Shown: positions 41,984-54,872 of the stretch, piece after piece | Numbering within the stretch: the stretch's first letter is position 1 | Layout: every line of letters begins with the position of its first letter | NCBI RefSeq assembly: GCF_041435495.1 | Contig: NZ_CP108644.1 | Location: 806,001-870,000 of the forward strand | From: Streptomyces sp. NBC_01116 | GTDB lineage: Bacteria > Actinomycetota > Actinomycetes > Streptomycetales > Streptomycetaceae | Direction of reading: 5' to 3' | Length of the DNA: 64,000 nt | Translations under genes and position numbers: made by a program | The notes under the pieces: model-generated | What the model was told of the DNA's origin: nothing | The model's input: the letters and a program-made list of their open reading frames with translations, nothing else | Databases searched by the model: none

Positions 41984-43348
41984 GTGGCAGACCGCACACC
42001 CCCGCTCGGCGTCGACGAGCTCCGCTCCCGGGTCGCGGACGGGTCGATAGACACCGTGGTGCTGGCCTTCCCGGACATGCAGGGCCGCCTCCAGGGGAAG
42101 CGGTTCTCGGCCGGGTTCTTCCTCGACGAGGTGCTGGAGCACGGCACCGAGGGCTGCAACTACCTCCTGGCCGTGGACACCGAGATGCGGACCGTCGACG
42201 GCTACGCGATGTCCTCGTGGGAGAACGGCTACGGTGACTTCGGCATGGTCCCCGACCCCGCCACCCTGCGCCCCGTCCCCTGGCACGAGGGGACCGCGCT
42301 GCTGATCGCGGATCTCGCCTGGCACGACGGCAGTCCGGTCGTCGCCGCCCCGCGTCAGATCCTGCGCCGCCAGCTCGACCGGCTGGCGGAGCTCGGCTGC
42401 ACCGCCCAGGTGGGCACGGAGCTGGAGTTCATCGTCTTCCGGGACAGCTACGAGGAGGCCTGGGACCGCGACTACCGCGGGCTGACCCCGGCCAACCAGT
42501 ACAACATCGACTACTCGATCCTCGGCACCGGCCGCATCGAGCCGCTGCTGCGCCGGATCCGCAACGAGATGCAGGAGGCCGGGCTGACCGTCGAGTCCGC
42601 CAAGGGCGAGTGCAATCCCGGCCAGCACGAGATCGTCTTCCGCTACGACGAGGCGCTCACCACCTGCGACCAGCACGCCGTCTACAAGACGGGCGCCAAG
42701 GAGATCGCGGCCCAGGAGGGCGTCTCGCTGACGTTCATGGCGAAGTACGACGAGCGCGAGGGCAACTCCTGTCACATCCACCTCTCGCTGACCGACGCGG
42801 ACGGCGCGAACATGATGGCGGGCGAGGGCGAGGACGGCATGTCCGAGCTGATGCGGCACTTCCTGGCCGGCCAGCTCGCCGCCCTGCGGGACTTCTCCCT
42901 CCTCTACGCGCCCACCATCAACTCCTACAAACGCTTCCAGCCCGGCTCCTTCGCCCCCACCGCCGTCGCCTGGGGCGTCGACAACCGCACCTGCGCCCTG
43001 CGGGTCGTCGGCCACGGGCGCTCGATGCGCTTCGAGAACCGGCTGCCGGGCGGCGACGTCAACCCGCACCTGGCCGTCGCCGGACTCGTCGCCGCCGGAC
43101 TGTACGGGGTCGAGCACCGGCTGGAGCTGCCCGAGCCCTGTACGGGCAACGCCTACACCGGGGACTACGACCAGGTGCCGACGACCCTGCGCGAGGCCGC
43201 CGAGCTGTGGGAGGCCAGCCCCGTCGCCAAGGAGGCGTTCGGCGAGGAGGTCGTCGCCCACTACCTGAACATGGCCCGCGTCGAACTGACCGCGTACGAC
43301 TCCGCGGTGACCGACTGGGAGCTGCGCCGCTCCTTCGAACGCCTCTGA
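41984..43348 (+). CDS. glnA4: Glutamine-synthetase-like gamma-glutamyl-amine ligase, GlnA4-like
   Basis: Enzyme of 454 aa with the glutamine synthetase fold. Visible are QVGTELEFIVF (Glu metal ligands), SAKGECNPGQHEIVFRYDEAL, the His loop GNSCHIHLSL, NSYKRFQPGSFAPTAVAWGVDNRTCALRVVGHGRSMRFENRLPGGDVNPHLAVAG, and no C-terminal adenylylation Tyr. In Streptomyces coelicolor GlnA4 makes gamma-glutamylethanolamide rather than glutamine; the surrounding permease, dehydrogenases and hydrolase support that role here. GTG 41984 has AAGGAGG eight bases upstream. Confidence 0.85.
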   Translation: MADRTPPLGVDELRSRVADGSIDTVVLAFPDMQGRLQGKRFSAGFFLDEVLEHGTEGCNYLLAVDTEMRTVDGYAMSSWENGYGDFGMVPDPATLRPVPWHEGTALLIADLAWHDGSPVVAAPRQILRRQLDRLAELGCTAQVGTELEFIVFRDSYEEAWDRDYRGLTPANQYNIDYSILGTGRIEPLLRRIRNEMQEAGLTVESAKGECNPGQHEIVFRYDEALTTCDQHAVYKTGAKEIAAQEGVSLTFMAKYDEREGNSCHIHLSLTDADGANMMAGEGEDGMSELMRHFLAGQLAALRDFSLLYAPTINSYKRFQPGSFAPTAVAWGVDNRTCALRVVGHGRSMRFENRLPGGDVNPHLAVAGLVAAGLYGVEHRLELPEPCTGNAYTGDYDQVPTTLREAAELWEASPVAKEAFGEEVVAHYLNMARVELTAYDSAVTDWELRRSFERL

Positions 43349-43399
43349 CCGCCAGAAACCCTCCGCACCACCACCAGCTTCCGTGATCGGGGTCCGTAC

Positions 43400-44782
43400 G
43401 TGTCACCACCCACTCTGGACGTCCTCAACCCGGCGACCGCCGAGGTCGTCGCCACCGTCCCCGCGGCCTCCGCCGCCGATGTGGACGCAGCCGTCACCCT
43501 GTCCGCCACGGCCCAGCGCCGCTGGGCGGCCGCCGCGCCCGCCGACCGGGCGCGGCTGCTGCGCCGCTTCGCCGTCGTCGTCGACGAACACGTCGAGGAA
43601 CTGGCCCGGCTGGAGGTCCGCGAGGCCGGGCACACCATCGGCAACGCCCGGTGGGAGGCCGGCAACGTACGCGATCTCCTCGACTACAGCGCGGGCGGGG
43701 CCGAACGGCTGCTGGGCCGGCAGATCCCGGTGGCGGGCGGCATCGACTTCACGCTCCTGGAGCCGCTGGGCGTCGTCGGGGTCATCGCTCCGTGGAACTT
43801 CCCGATGCCGATCGCCGCCTGGGGCCTCGCCCCGGCCCTCGCGGCGGGCAACGCCGTCCTCCTCAAGCCCGCCGAGACGACGCCTCTGACCGCTCTCCGA
43901 CTGGCCGAACTCGCTCTGGAGGCCGGTCTTCCCGAGGGACTGTTCCAGGTGCTGCCCGGCGAGGGCCCGGTGGCCGGGAGCGCCCTGGTCGAGCACCCGG
44001 GCGTCGCGAAGATCGTGTTCACCGGCTCCACCCGGACCGGCAAGCACATCATGTCCCGCTGCGCGGAGCGCGTGAAGCGGCTCACCCTGGAGCTGGGCGG
44101 CAAGAGCCCCAACATCGTCTTCGCCGACGCCGACGTGGAGGCCGCCGCGGCGGCCGCACCGATGTCCTTCCTGGACAACGCCGGTCAGGACTGCTGCGCC
44201 CGCACCCGGATCCTCGTCGAGCGGTCCGTGTACGACCGCTTCCTCGACCTGCTCGCCCCGGCCGTCGCCGCCGTGGTGGTGGGCGACCCGGCCGACGAGA
44301 AGACGCAGATGGGCCCACTGATCTCGGCACTCCAGCTCGACCGGGTGCGGGGGCTCGTCGACGGCGACAGCGGCGCCGACGGCGTACGGGCCCTGCTCGG
44401 TACGGCCCCCGACGGCCCCGGGTTCTGGTACCCGCCGACCGTCCTCACCGGGGTCTCGCCCGAGGCGCCGGTGGCCGTGGAGGAGGTCTTCGGGCCGGTC
44501 GCGGTGGTCCTGCCGTTCGAGGACGAACAGGACGCGCTGCGCCTCGCCGACGCCACCGACTACGGGCTGGCCGGCTCGGTCTGGACCCGGGACGTCGGCC
44601 GCGCGCTGCGCGTGAGCCAGGGGCTGCGGGCGGGCAACCTCTCCGTCAACTCGCACTCCAGCGTGCGCTATTCGACTCCCTTCGGCGGTTACAAGCAGTC
44701 GGGTCTGGGCCGCGAGCTCGGCCCGGACGCGGTGGCCGCCTTCACCGAGACCAAGAACGTCTTCATCAGCACGGAGGCCTGA
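43400..44782 (+). CDS. Aldehyde dehydrogenase
   Basis: NAD(P)-dependent enzyme of 460 aa. The cofactor site is VIAPWNFPMPIAAWGLAPALAAGNAVLLKPAETTPLTALRLAEL, then VFTGSTRTGKHIM, the general-base Glu in LELGGKSPN (about residue 230) and the catalytic Cys in GQDCCARTRILVE (about 264). It lies 51 nt after the ligase gene, probably in one transcript, and would oxidise a gamma-glutamyl-amino-aldehyde to the acid. Start GTG 43400 has only a weak ribosome site (GGGG). It shares no overlap with the following SDR gene. Confidence 0.9.
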   Translation: MSPPTLDVLNPATAEVVATVPAASAADVDAAVTLSATAQRRWAAAAPADRARLLRRFAVVVDEHVEELARLEVREAGHTIGNARWEAGNVRDLLDYSAGGAERLLGRQIPVAGGIDFTLLEPLGVVGVIAPWNFPMPIAAWGLAPALAAGNAVLLKPAETTPLTALRLAELALEAGLPEGLFQVLPGEGPVAGSALVEHPGVAKIVFTGSTRTGKHIMSRCAERVKRLTLELGGKSPNIVFADADVEAAAAAAPMSFLDNAGQDCCARTRILVERSVYDRFLDLLAPAVAAVVVGDPADEKTQMGPLISALQLDRVRGLVDGDSGADGVRALLGTAPDGPGFWYPPTVLTGVSPEAPVAVEEVFGPVAVVLPFEDEQDALRLADATDYGLAGSVWTRDVGRALRVSQGLRAGNLSVNSHSSVRYSTPFGGYKQSGLGRELGPDAVAAFTETKNVFISTEA

Positions 44783-44787
44783 GCACC

Positions 44788-45573
44788 ATGACCGACACCT
44801 CATCCGTCTGCCGCCGTCTGGTCGGCCGCACCGCCGTCGTCACCGGAGCCGGCAGCGGCATCGGCCTGGCCACCGTCCGGCGGCTGGCCGCCGAGGGCGC
44901 GCACGTCGTCTGCGCCGATGTGGACGAGGAGAGCGGCAAGGCCGCCGCCGAGGAGACGGGCGGGCTCTTCGTCCGTACCGACGTCACCGACGCCGACCAG
45001 GTCGACGCCCTCTTCAAGGCCGCGTTCGACACCTACGGCTCGGTCGACATCGCGTTCAACAACGCGGGCATCTCCCCGCCCGACGACGACTCCATCCTGG
45101 ACACCGGCCTGGAGGCGTGGCGGCGGGTGCAGGAGGTCAACCTGACCTCCGTGTACCTCTGCTGCAAGGCGGCGATCCCCTACATGCGCGAGCAGGGCAA
45201 GGGCTCCATCATCAACACGGCGTCCTTCGTGGCCCGGATGGGCGCGGCCACCTCGCAGATCTCGTACACCGCGTCCAAGGGCGGGGTCCTGGCGATGTCG
45301 CGCGAGCTCGGCGTGCAGTTCGCGCGCGACGGGATCCGGGTCAACGCCCTGTGCCCGGGTCCGGTCAACACCCCGTTGCTCCAGGAGCTGTTCGCCAAGG
45401 ACCCGGAGCGGGCCGCGCGGCGGCTGGTGCACATCCCGGTCGGCCGGTTCGCCGAGCCGACGGAGATCGCCGCCGCCGTCGCGTTCCTCGCGAGCGACGA
45501 CTCCTCGTTCGTGAACGCCACGGACTTCCTGGTCGACGGCGGGATCGCCGGGGCGTACGTCACCCCGGTCTGA
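44788..45573 (+). CDS. SDR family dehydrogenase of the amine pathway
   Basis: Short-chain dehydrogenase of 261 aa. TGAGSGIG (about residues 20-27), acidic VVCADVDEE after strand 2 (NAD-type), NNAG in FNNAGISPP, and the catalytic NTAS, Y-TAS-K set are all intact, ending in FVNATDFLVDGGI. ATG 44788 is five nt past the aldehyde dehydrogenase stop, so both are in one operon. It probably oxidises the alcohol group of gamma-glutamylethanolamide to the aldehyde that the upstream enzyme then uses. This assignment is inferred from context. Confidence 0.88.
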   Translation: MTDTSSVCRRLVGRTAVVTGAGSGIGLATVRRLAAEGAHVVCADVDEESGKAAAEETGGLFVRTDVTDADQVDALFKAAFDTYGSVDIAFNNAGISPPDDDSILDTGLEAWRRVQEVNLTSVYLCCKAAIPYMREQGKGSIINTASFVARMGAATSQISYTASKGGVLAMSRELGVQFARDGIRVNALCPGPVNTPLLQELFAKDPERAARRLVHIPVGRFAEPTEIAAAVAFLASDDSSFVNATDFLVDGGIAGAYVTPV

Positions 45574-45604
45574 TCCCGGCACTCCCGAGGCCCCGGACCC
45601 CGGC

Positions 45605-45630
45605 GGCCGGACGTTCGCGGACGTCCGGCC
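45605..45630. terminator. Hairpin between the SDR and PucR genes
   Basis: GGCCGGACGT pairs with ACGTCCGGCC around TCGCGG, and the stem extends outward with a one-base bulge. It separates convergent transcripts. Confidence 0.6.
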
Positions 45631-45643
45631 CGCCGGTCGCGGT

Positions 45644-46849
45644 TCAGCCCGGAGCGGCGGCCGGATCACCCCGCAGGCGCCGGGCGCGGAGCACCAGGAG
45701 CATCTCGAAGCGCTGGTCCGGTTCGTCGATGGCGTCGCCCCAGAGCTCGCGGATCTGCCGCAGCCGGTAGCGGGCCGTCTGGGGGTGGATGCCGAGGCGG
45801 GCGGCCACCTCCGGGGCGCCGCCGGGGGTCTCGATCCAGGCGAGCAGCGTCTCGGCCAGGCGCCGGGCCTGGGTCGGGCCGAGGCCGTCCAGCGGGGCGA
45901 GGCAGCGGCGGGCGGACGCGTCGATCAGCTCCTGGGCGGGGAGCAGCAGCAGCTCCTCCGTCCGCTCGGTGCAGTACAGCACCTCGCCCTGCGGCAGCAG
46001 ACCCTTCTTGATCAGCTGGACCGCGGTCTCCGCCCAGCGCAGCGAGGTCGCCGCGGCCGCCAGCGGGACCGCCGGCCCGATCGCCCCGGACCAGCCGGCC
46101 GTGGCGCGTCGCAGGATCTCCGCGCGGCCCGCCGTGTCCGGGTCGGGGATCACGATGCGCGGCTGCTCGCTCTCCATCTCCAGCAGGATGCCCTGCCCGA
46201 CCGCCGGGGCCACGGCCTCGCGGGCCGGGCGCATGAGCACGCCCACGGCGATCGTCTCCGGGAGTTCCCAGCCGATGCGGGCGGCCCGCTCGGACAGGGC
46301 CACGGACACATCGCCCCGGTGTTCCACCAGGAGGAGCTCGATCAGCTGGCGCTGGAGGCGGAGCCGTTCACTCGCGCGCCGGGCCGCCGCCTCGGCGTAG
46401 CCCCGTACCGACTGTTCCACGAGCCCGTCCAGATACTCGAATCCCGATTCGGCCAGCTCGTACATGGCGGGCGCGGGAATGTCGGCCTGCTGGCCGATCT
46501 CGGCGAGCCTGCGCCAGGTGAGCCGGACCCCGAGGCGATAGATGGCCTGGAGCGCGTCGAGGCTGCGGCCCTCCAGCCCCTCGCCGCGCCCGAACTCCTG
46601 GAACATCTCCGGCGGCACCCGCGGGTGCGCGCCGGCGGTGAGGTTGTGGACGAAGCCTTCGATGGCGCGGCGGATACCGACGAGGGCCAGCGGCTCCCCG
46701 GACTCGTCCTCGACCAGGTGCAGATAGGGATACTCCTGGCGAATCTGGTACAGGATCGTCTGAGCGAGCTCAGGCGCCTCGGCCCGGGCGATCGCCTCGA
46801 AACGGTCGAGCTTCGACCGGGGGACGTCCTGCCAGGCCGGGCGGGTCAC
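45644..46849 (-). CDS. PucR-type transcriptional regulator
   Basis: Regulator of 401 aa. The N-terminal half is helical and sensor-like (RFEAIARAEAPELAQTILYQIRQEYPYLHLVEDESGEPLALVGIRRAIEGFVHNL), the centre holds a GGDEF-related fold (WELPETIAVGVLMRPAR; EMESEQPRIVIPDPDTAGRAEILRRA), and the C-terminal helix-turn-helix is RLAETLLAWIETPGGAPEVAARLGIHPQTARYRLRQIRELWGD. Start GTG 46849 overlaps the stop of the 50-residue gene (GTGA), so they are coupled. Inducer and targets are unknown; the divergent DUF3068 gene is a possible target. Confidence 0.87.
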   Translation of the reverse strand: MTRPAWQDVPRSKLDRFEAIARAEAPELAQTILYQIRQEYPYLHLVEDESGEPLALVGIRRAIEGFVHNLTAGAHPRVPPEMFQEFGRGEGLEGRSLDALQAIYRLGVRLTWRRLAEIGQQADIPAPAMYELAESGFEYLDGLVEQSVRGYAEAAARRASERLRLQRQLIELLLVEHRGDVSVALSERAARIGWELPETIAVGVLMRPAREAVAPAVGQGILLEMESEQPRIVIPDPDTAGRAEILRRATAGWSGAIGPAVPLAAAATSLRWAETAVQLIKKGLLPQGEVLYCTERTEELLLLPAQELIDASARRCLAPLDGLGPTQARRLAETLLAWIETPGGAPEVAARLGIHPQTARYRLRQIRELWGDAIDEPDQRFEMLLVLRARRLRGDPAAAPG

Positions 46850-46998
46850 GGAGCCGCCGGGGCGGTGTCATAGCTGATCAGGGGCGTATTGGGCTGGTCG
46901 GGAGTGGCGTCGAGCAGTGCCACGGCACCGACCGCCGCGCCAACGGCGAGCGTGGCGGCCACCAGGACGGTGACAGCGGCGGCGATGAGTCTGCGCAT
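46846..46998 (-). CDS. Small membrane or secreted peptide, 50 aa
   Basis: Fifty residues: a basic start (MRRL), a hydrophobic helix IAAAVTVLVAATLAVGAAVGAVALL and a short polar tail TPDQPNTPLISYDTAPAAP. It is either a single-pass membrane peptide or an uncleaved signal. I do not recognise it. ATG 46998 has AAGGAG eleven bases upstream, and the stop overlaps the PucR start by 4 nt, which supports real translation. The upstream in-frame start at 47079 lacks a ribosome site and overlaps the divergent promoter. Confidence 0.6.
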   Translation of the reverse strand: MRRLIAAAVTVLVAATLAVGAAVGAVALLDATPDQPNTPLISYDTAPAAP

Positions 46999-47080
46999 AG
47001 TTCGGGTCAGCTCCTTGCTGGAGGCGATCCCCACCCCGTCAGCCGGGCCCCTCCGGCTGGGACACAGTGTCGACAGCACA

Positions 47081-47110
47081 TTGACATTCCGTCAAGGGCT
47101 TGCTTACTGT
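47081..47110 (+). promoter_or_regulatory. Promoter of the DUF3068 gene with overlapping inverted repeat
   Basis: TTGACA (47081-47086) and TACTGT (47105-47110) are 18 bp apart, a strong vegetative-type match. The -35 box lies in TTGAC-N5-GTCAA (47081-47095), a perfect inverted repeat that could block RNA polymerase when bound. Confidence 0.6.
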
Positions 47111-47183
47111 TCACGCCAATCAAGGGCTGACCGGCCCGGGCCCGTGCACCTCCGCGAAGAGATTTCGACCCAGGAGTGCCCGG

Positions 47184-48167
47184 ATGCGCCACAACGCTTC
47201 ACCCCTGTCGCTTGTCCTGCTGGGGGCAGGTGTCTTCCTGCTCGTCCTCGCGCCGCTGCTCGTCTGGTACGTCCAGCCGCACGCCAAGCGCACCCCCATC
47301 GACATCGACACCACCACCGTCTTCACCGGAATGGGCAGCTATTTCGACACGTCCGAGGTGGAGACGGTCGACGGCAGAACGATCACGATCACGCGGCAGG
47401 TGCGCGGCGACGTGGCCGACAGCGAGAAGAGCGGCAACGCCGTGTGGGACGTCTCCACCTCGGTCGACCACCAGGACACCCTGCCCGCCTCGGACCCCCG
47501 TGACGCCCTCCAGTGGACGCTGGAGCGCTGGGTGACCGACCGGGTCACCAACGAGCCGGTCCACTGCTGCGAGGAGTCCCCGACGTTCGACGGGGAGGCC
47601 TATCTCAAGTTCCCCTTCGACGTCGAGAAGCGCTCCTACCGCTGGTGGGACGGCACGCTCGGCGGGGTCGTACGGCTCTCCTACGCCGGTGAGCAGGAGG
47701 TTCAGGGCTACTCCGGTCTGCTCTTCAAGGGCGAGGTCGAGCCCACGAGGACCGGGGTGCGGCAGGTGCCGGGAGTGCTCGTCGGGAAGAAGAAGATTCC
47801 CCAGGTGCTGGCCGAGGAGTGGTATTCCAACAGCGGCATCGAGCTGGTGGTGGACCAGCGCACCGGCCGCATCATGAACGCGGCGATCGGCCCGAAGAAG
47901 ACACTGCGCGCCCCGGGCTCCGAGAAGGACGCCGTCGTGCTCCTGGAGAGCAAGCGGGTGGAGTTCACCGAGGAGACCCAGCTCAAGCAGGTCGAGCTGG
48001 CGTCGGCGGACAGCGACCGGCTGGCGATGCTCGGCACGACCGCGCCGGCCGGGGCGGCCGGGCTGGGCGGTGTGCTCGCGCTGGCGGGCGTCGTGCTCCT
48101 CGTCCGTGGCCGCCGGACGGAGCCGGAAGCGCGGAACACTCACATGATGACGATTCCGCACACCTGA
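47184..48167 (+). CDS. DUF3068 (PorA-family-annotated) membrane-anchored protein
   Basis: Protein of 327 aa with a helix at each end (LSLVLLGAGVFLLVLAPLLVWYV; AGAAGLGGVLALAGVVLLVRGR) and a large extracytoplasmic domain between. Conserved-looking segments are TTTVFTGMGSYFDTSEVETVDGRTITITRQVRGD, NAVWDVSTSVDHQDTL, FPFDVEKRSYRWWDGTL and RTGRIMNAAIGPKK. Databases often call this family porin PorA-like, but a pore role in Streptomyces is unproven. A Cys-Cys pair (HCCEE) is notable. CAGGAGTG precedes the ATG; a good promoter lies about 75 bp upstream. Confidence 0.85.
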   Translation: MRHNASPLSLVLLGAGVFLLVLAPLLVWYVQPHAKRTPIDIDTTTVFTGMGSYFDTSEVETVDGRTITITRQVRGDVADSEKSGNAVWDVSTSVDHQDTLPASDPRDALQWTLERWVTDRVTNEPVHCCEESPTFDGEAYLKFPFDVEKRSYRWWDGTLGGVVRLSYAGEQEVQGYSGLLFKGEVEPTRTGVRQVPGVLVGKKKIPQVLAEEWYSNSGIELVVDQRTGRIMNAAIGPKKTLRAPGSEKDAVVLLESKRVEFTEETQLKQVELASADSDRLAMLGTTAPAGAAGLGGVLALAGVVLLVRGRRTEPEARNTHMMTIPHT

Positions 48168-48410
48168 GTTACCGGCAAGTTGTTGCACCGGTGAGTAGCC
48201 GGTCGCGTACCCGTGCCGAAAACTGTCTATCCCCACCAGAGCACGGCCCCCCGGTCTCGTCCCCGTCCACCCCTCTCCTCTTCACTTCGTCATCACCCTC
48301 ATCACCCTCATCACCTGTTCTCCCTCATCACTCTTCCCGATCCCTCGCCCCGCGGCCGGCTTCCCGGCCCGGCGCACCCCTGTCCCGGCCCCCCGGTACG
48401 TCCCCGCTCC

Positions 48411-48437
48411 GAGCGGCCCTCGCCCCGAGGGCCGCTC
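48411..48437 (+). promoter_or_regulatory. Strong hairpin in the leader of the glycosyltransferase gene
   Basis: GAGCGGCCCTC pairs perfectly with GAGGGCCGCTC around GCCCC, 38 nt before the ATG. The 308-bp gap 48168-48475 also holds three to four tandem copies of a CATCACCCT-type unit near 48290-48325 and otherwise no gene. The hairpin may slow translation or end upstream transcription. Confidence 0.45.
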
Positions 48438-48475
48438 CCCGGAGTCCCCGTCCCCCGAGCCGAGTTGGAGCACCC

Positions 48476-49663
48476 ATGCCCCAGCACGTCCCTCCCCCAC
48501 TGCTTGACGCCGTCGCGCGCCCGGGTCAGGGCCCGGCGCCCGCCACGGTCCCCGCGACCCCGAGACGTATCGTCTTCCTCGCCCATCGCGACCTGGGCAA
48601 TCCGGCCGCCGGCGGCTCCGAGCTGCTGGTCGACCAGCTCGCCCTGGGGCTCACCGAGCAGGGCCACGACGTCACGCTGCTGTGCGGCGGACCGGCCGCC
48701 CGGCGGCCCTACCGGGTCGTCTCGGCCGGCTCCGCGCTGGGGCACTACGTCGGCGCGCGGTCCGCGTTCGCCCGGCAGGTCGGCTCGTGCGACCTGCTCG
48801 TCGAGGTCTGCAACGGCATGCCGTACCTGGCCCCCCTGTGGCACCGCGGACCCACGGTCTGCCTGGTCAACCATGTGCACACCGATCTGTGGGACATGCG
48901 CTTCCCGACGCCGGTGGCCCGTGCCGGACGCAAGCTCGAACACTGGGCGCTGTCCCGCGCCTACCGCGACCACCTGATGATCGCGGTGTCCCCGTCCACG
49001 GCGGGCGCGCTGCGCGAACTGGGCGTGCCCGACCGGCGGATCCGGGTGGTGCACAACGGGGTCCAGGAGCCGAGCCCGCAGGGCGAGCGGTCCGGCACAC
49101 CGCTGTTCGTGGCGCTGGGCCGGCTCGTCGACTACAAGCGGATCGATCTGCTGCTCCAGCTCTGGGAGCGGGTCCGGCCGGTCACCGGCGGGCGGCTCGT
49201 CATCGTCGGCGACGGCCCCGAGCGGGCCCGGCTGGAACAGCTCGCCGGTCCCGGTGTGGAGTTCGCCGGTCATGTGACCGAGGCGGAGAAGCACCGGCTG
49301 CTCTGCGCCGCGTGGATGCTGCTGCACCCGGCGGCCGTGGAGGGGTGGGGGCTGGTGGTCACGGAGGCCGCGGCCAGGTCCACCCCGACCCTGGGCTTCG
49401 ACGTGCCGGGGCTGCGCGACTCCGTCGAGGACGGTGTGACCGGGATCCTCGCGCCCGGGGCGTCGTCCTTCGCCGCCTCCTGGTGCGCGCTCGCGCTGGA
49501 CGACGAGCGGCGCGAGGCGATGGGCAAGGCGGCCCGCGAACGGGCCGCCGACTACCGGTGGACCGCCAGTGTGCGCCGGTTCGCCGCGGTCGCCGCCGAG
49601 GCGACCGCCGGCGCCGGGGCCGTGGTCGGCCCGGGCGTCCCGGTGATCGGCGCGAGCGCGTGA
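48476..49663 (+). CDS. Glycosyltransferase family 4
   Basis: GT-B glycosyltransferase of 395 aa. The N-terminal domain begins RRIVFLAHRDLGNPAAGGSELLVDQLALGLTEQGHDVTLLCGG, and the C-terminal donor domain has DRRIRVVHNGVQEP, LFVALGRLVDYKRIDLLLQLWERV, LVIVGDGPERARLEQLAG and the E-x7-E motif in HPAAVEGWGLVVTEAAA. It likely transfers a hexose from a nucleotide or lipid donor at the inner membrane face. ATG 48476 has TTGGAG upstream. The stop overlaps the methyltransferase start (GTGA), opening the envelope cluster. Confidence 0.9.
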   Translation: MPQHVPPPLLDAVARPGQGPAPATVPATPRRIVFLAHRDLGNPAAGGSELLVDQLALGLTEQGHDVTLLCGGPAARRPYRVVSAGSALGHYVGARSAFARQVGSCDLLVEVCNGMPYLAPLWHRGPTVCLVNHVHTDLWDMRFPTPVARAGRKLEHWALSRAYRDHLMIAVSPSTAGALRELGVPDRRIRVVHNGVQEPSPQGERSGTPLFVALGRLVDYKRIDLLLQLWERVRPVTGGRLVIVGDGPERARLEQLAGPGVEFAGHVTEAEKHRLLCAAWMLLHPAAVEGWGLVVTEAAARSTPTLGFDVPGLRDSVEDGVTGILAPGASSFAASWCALALDDERREAMGKAARERAADYRWTASVRRFAAVAAEATAGAGAVVGPGVPVIGASA

Positions 49664-50375
49664 AGGACCCCTCGTTCCGGCGGTCGGCCGCCCTGTTCCG
49701 CGCCTTCCTGCGCGAACAGGGCGACCCCGCCACGGCGTACACCCTGCTGGCCCGTGACGCGGCCGACCAGGTCGAGCGGCACGGCCCGCTCCGCGACAAG
49801 GTCGTCGTGGACATCGGCGGCGGCGACGGCTACTTCACCCGCGAGTTCCGGCGGCGCGGCGCGCACAGCTACCTCTTCGAACCGGATCCGGCGGAGATCG
49901 GCCCCGGGCAGCGCGCGGACACCGTCGTCGCCGACGGCTATCTGCTGCCGCTCGCCGACGGCGCGGCCGACGTCTGCTTCTCCTCCAACGTGCTGGAGCA
50001 CGTCGCCGATCCGCACACCTTCCTCAGCGAGATGGCGCGGGTGACCCGCCCCGGCGGCCTCATCTACGTCTCGTACACCAACTGGCTCTCCCCGTGGGGC
50101 GGCCATGAGTGGGCGCCCTGGCACTACCTCGGCGCCGAACGCGCCCGGAGCCGCTACGAGCGGCGCACCGGCGGCCCGGCCAAACACCGGCTCGGCGAGA
50201 ACCTCTTCAAGATCGGCGTCGGGGAGACCCTGAGCCACGTCCGGAGCCGCTCCGACGTGGCCGTCGTCTCAGCCCGCTCACGCTACTGGCCCGTCCTTCC
50301 CCAGCTCGTGCCGCGCATCCCCGTCCTGCGGGAATTCGCCACCTGGAACCTCCTCCTCATCCTCCGGCGGTGTTC

Positions 50376-50379
<4 letters not shown>
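49660..50379 (+). CDS. Class I SAM methyltransferase of the envelope cluster
   Basis: Methyltransferase of 239 aa. Motif I is VVVDIGGGDGYFTREF (about residues 47-62), the following acidic residue is in YLFEPDP, and the motif SSNVLEHVADPHTFLSEMARVTRPGGLIYVSYTNW is of the UbiE/Methyltransf_11 type. The C-terminus carries a hydrophobic helix (REFATWNLLLILRR). It overlaps genes on both sides by 4 nt, so it is co-translated with the GT4 and the AftD-like protein. A sugar or lipid-linked sugar is the likely substrate. Confidence 0.87.
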
Positions 50380-54871
<4,492 letters not shown>

Positions 54872-54872
<1 letters not shown>

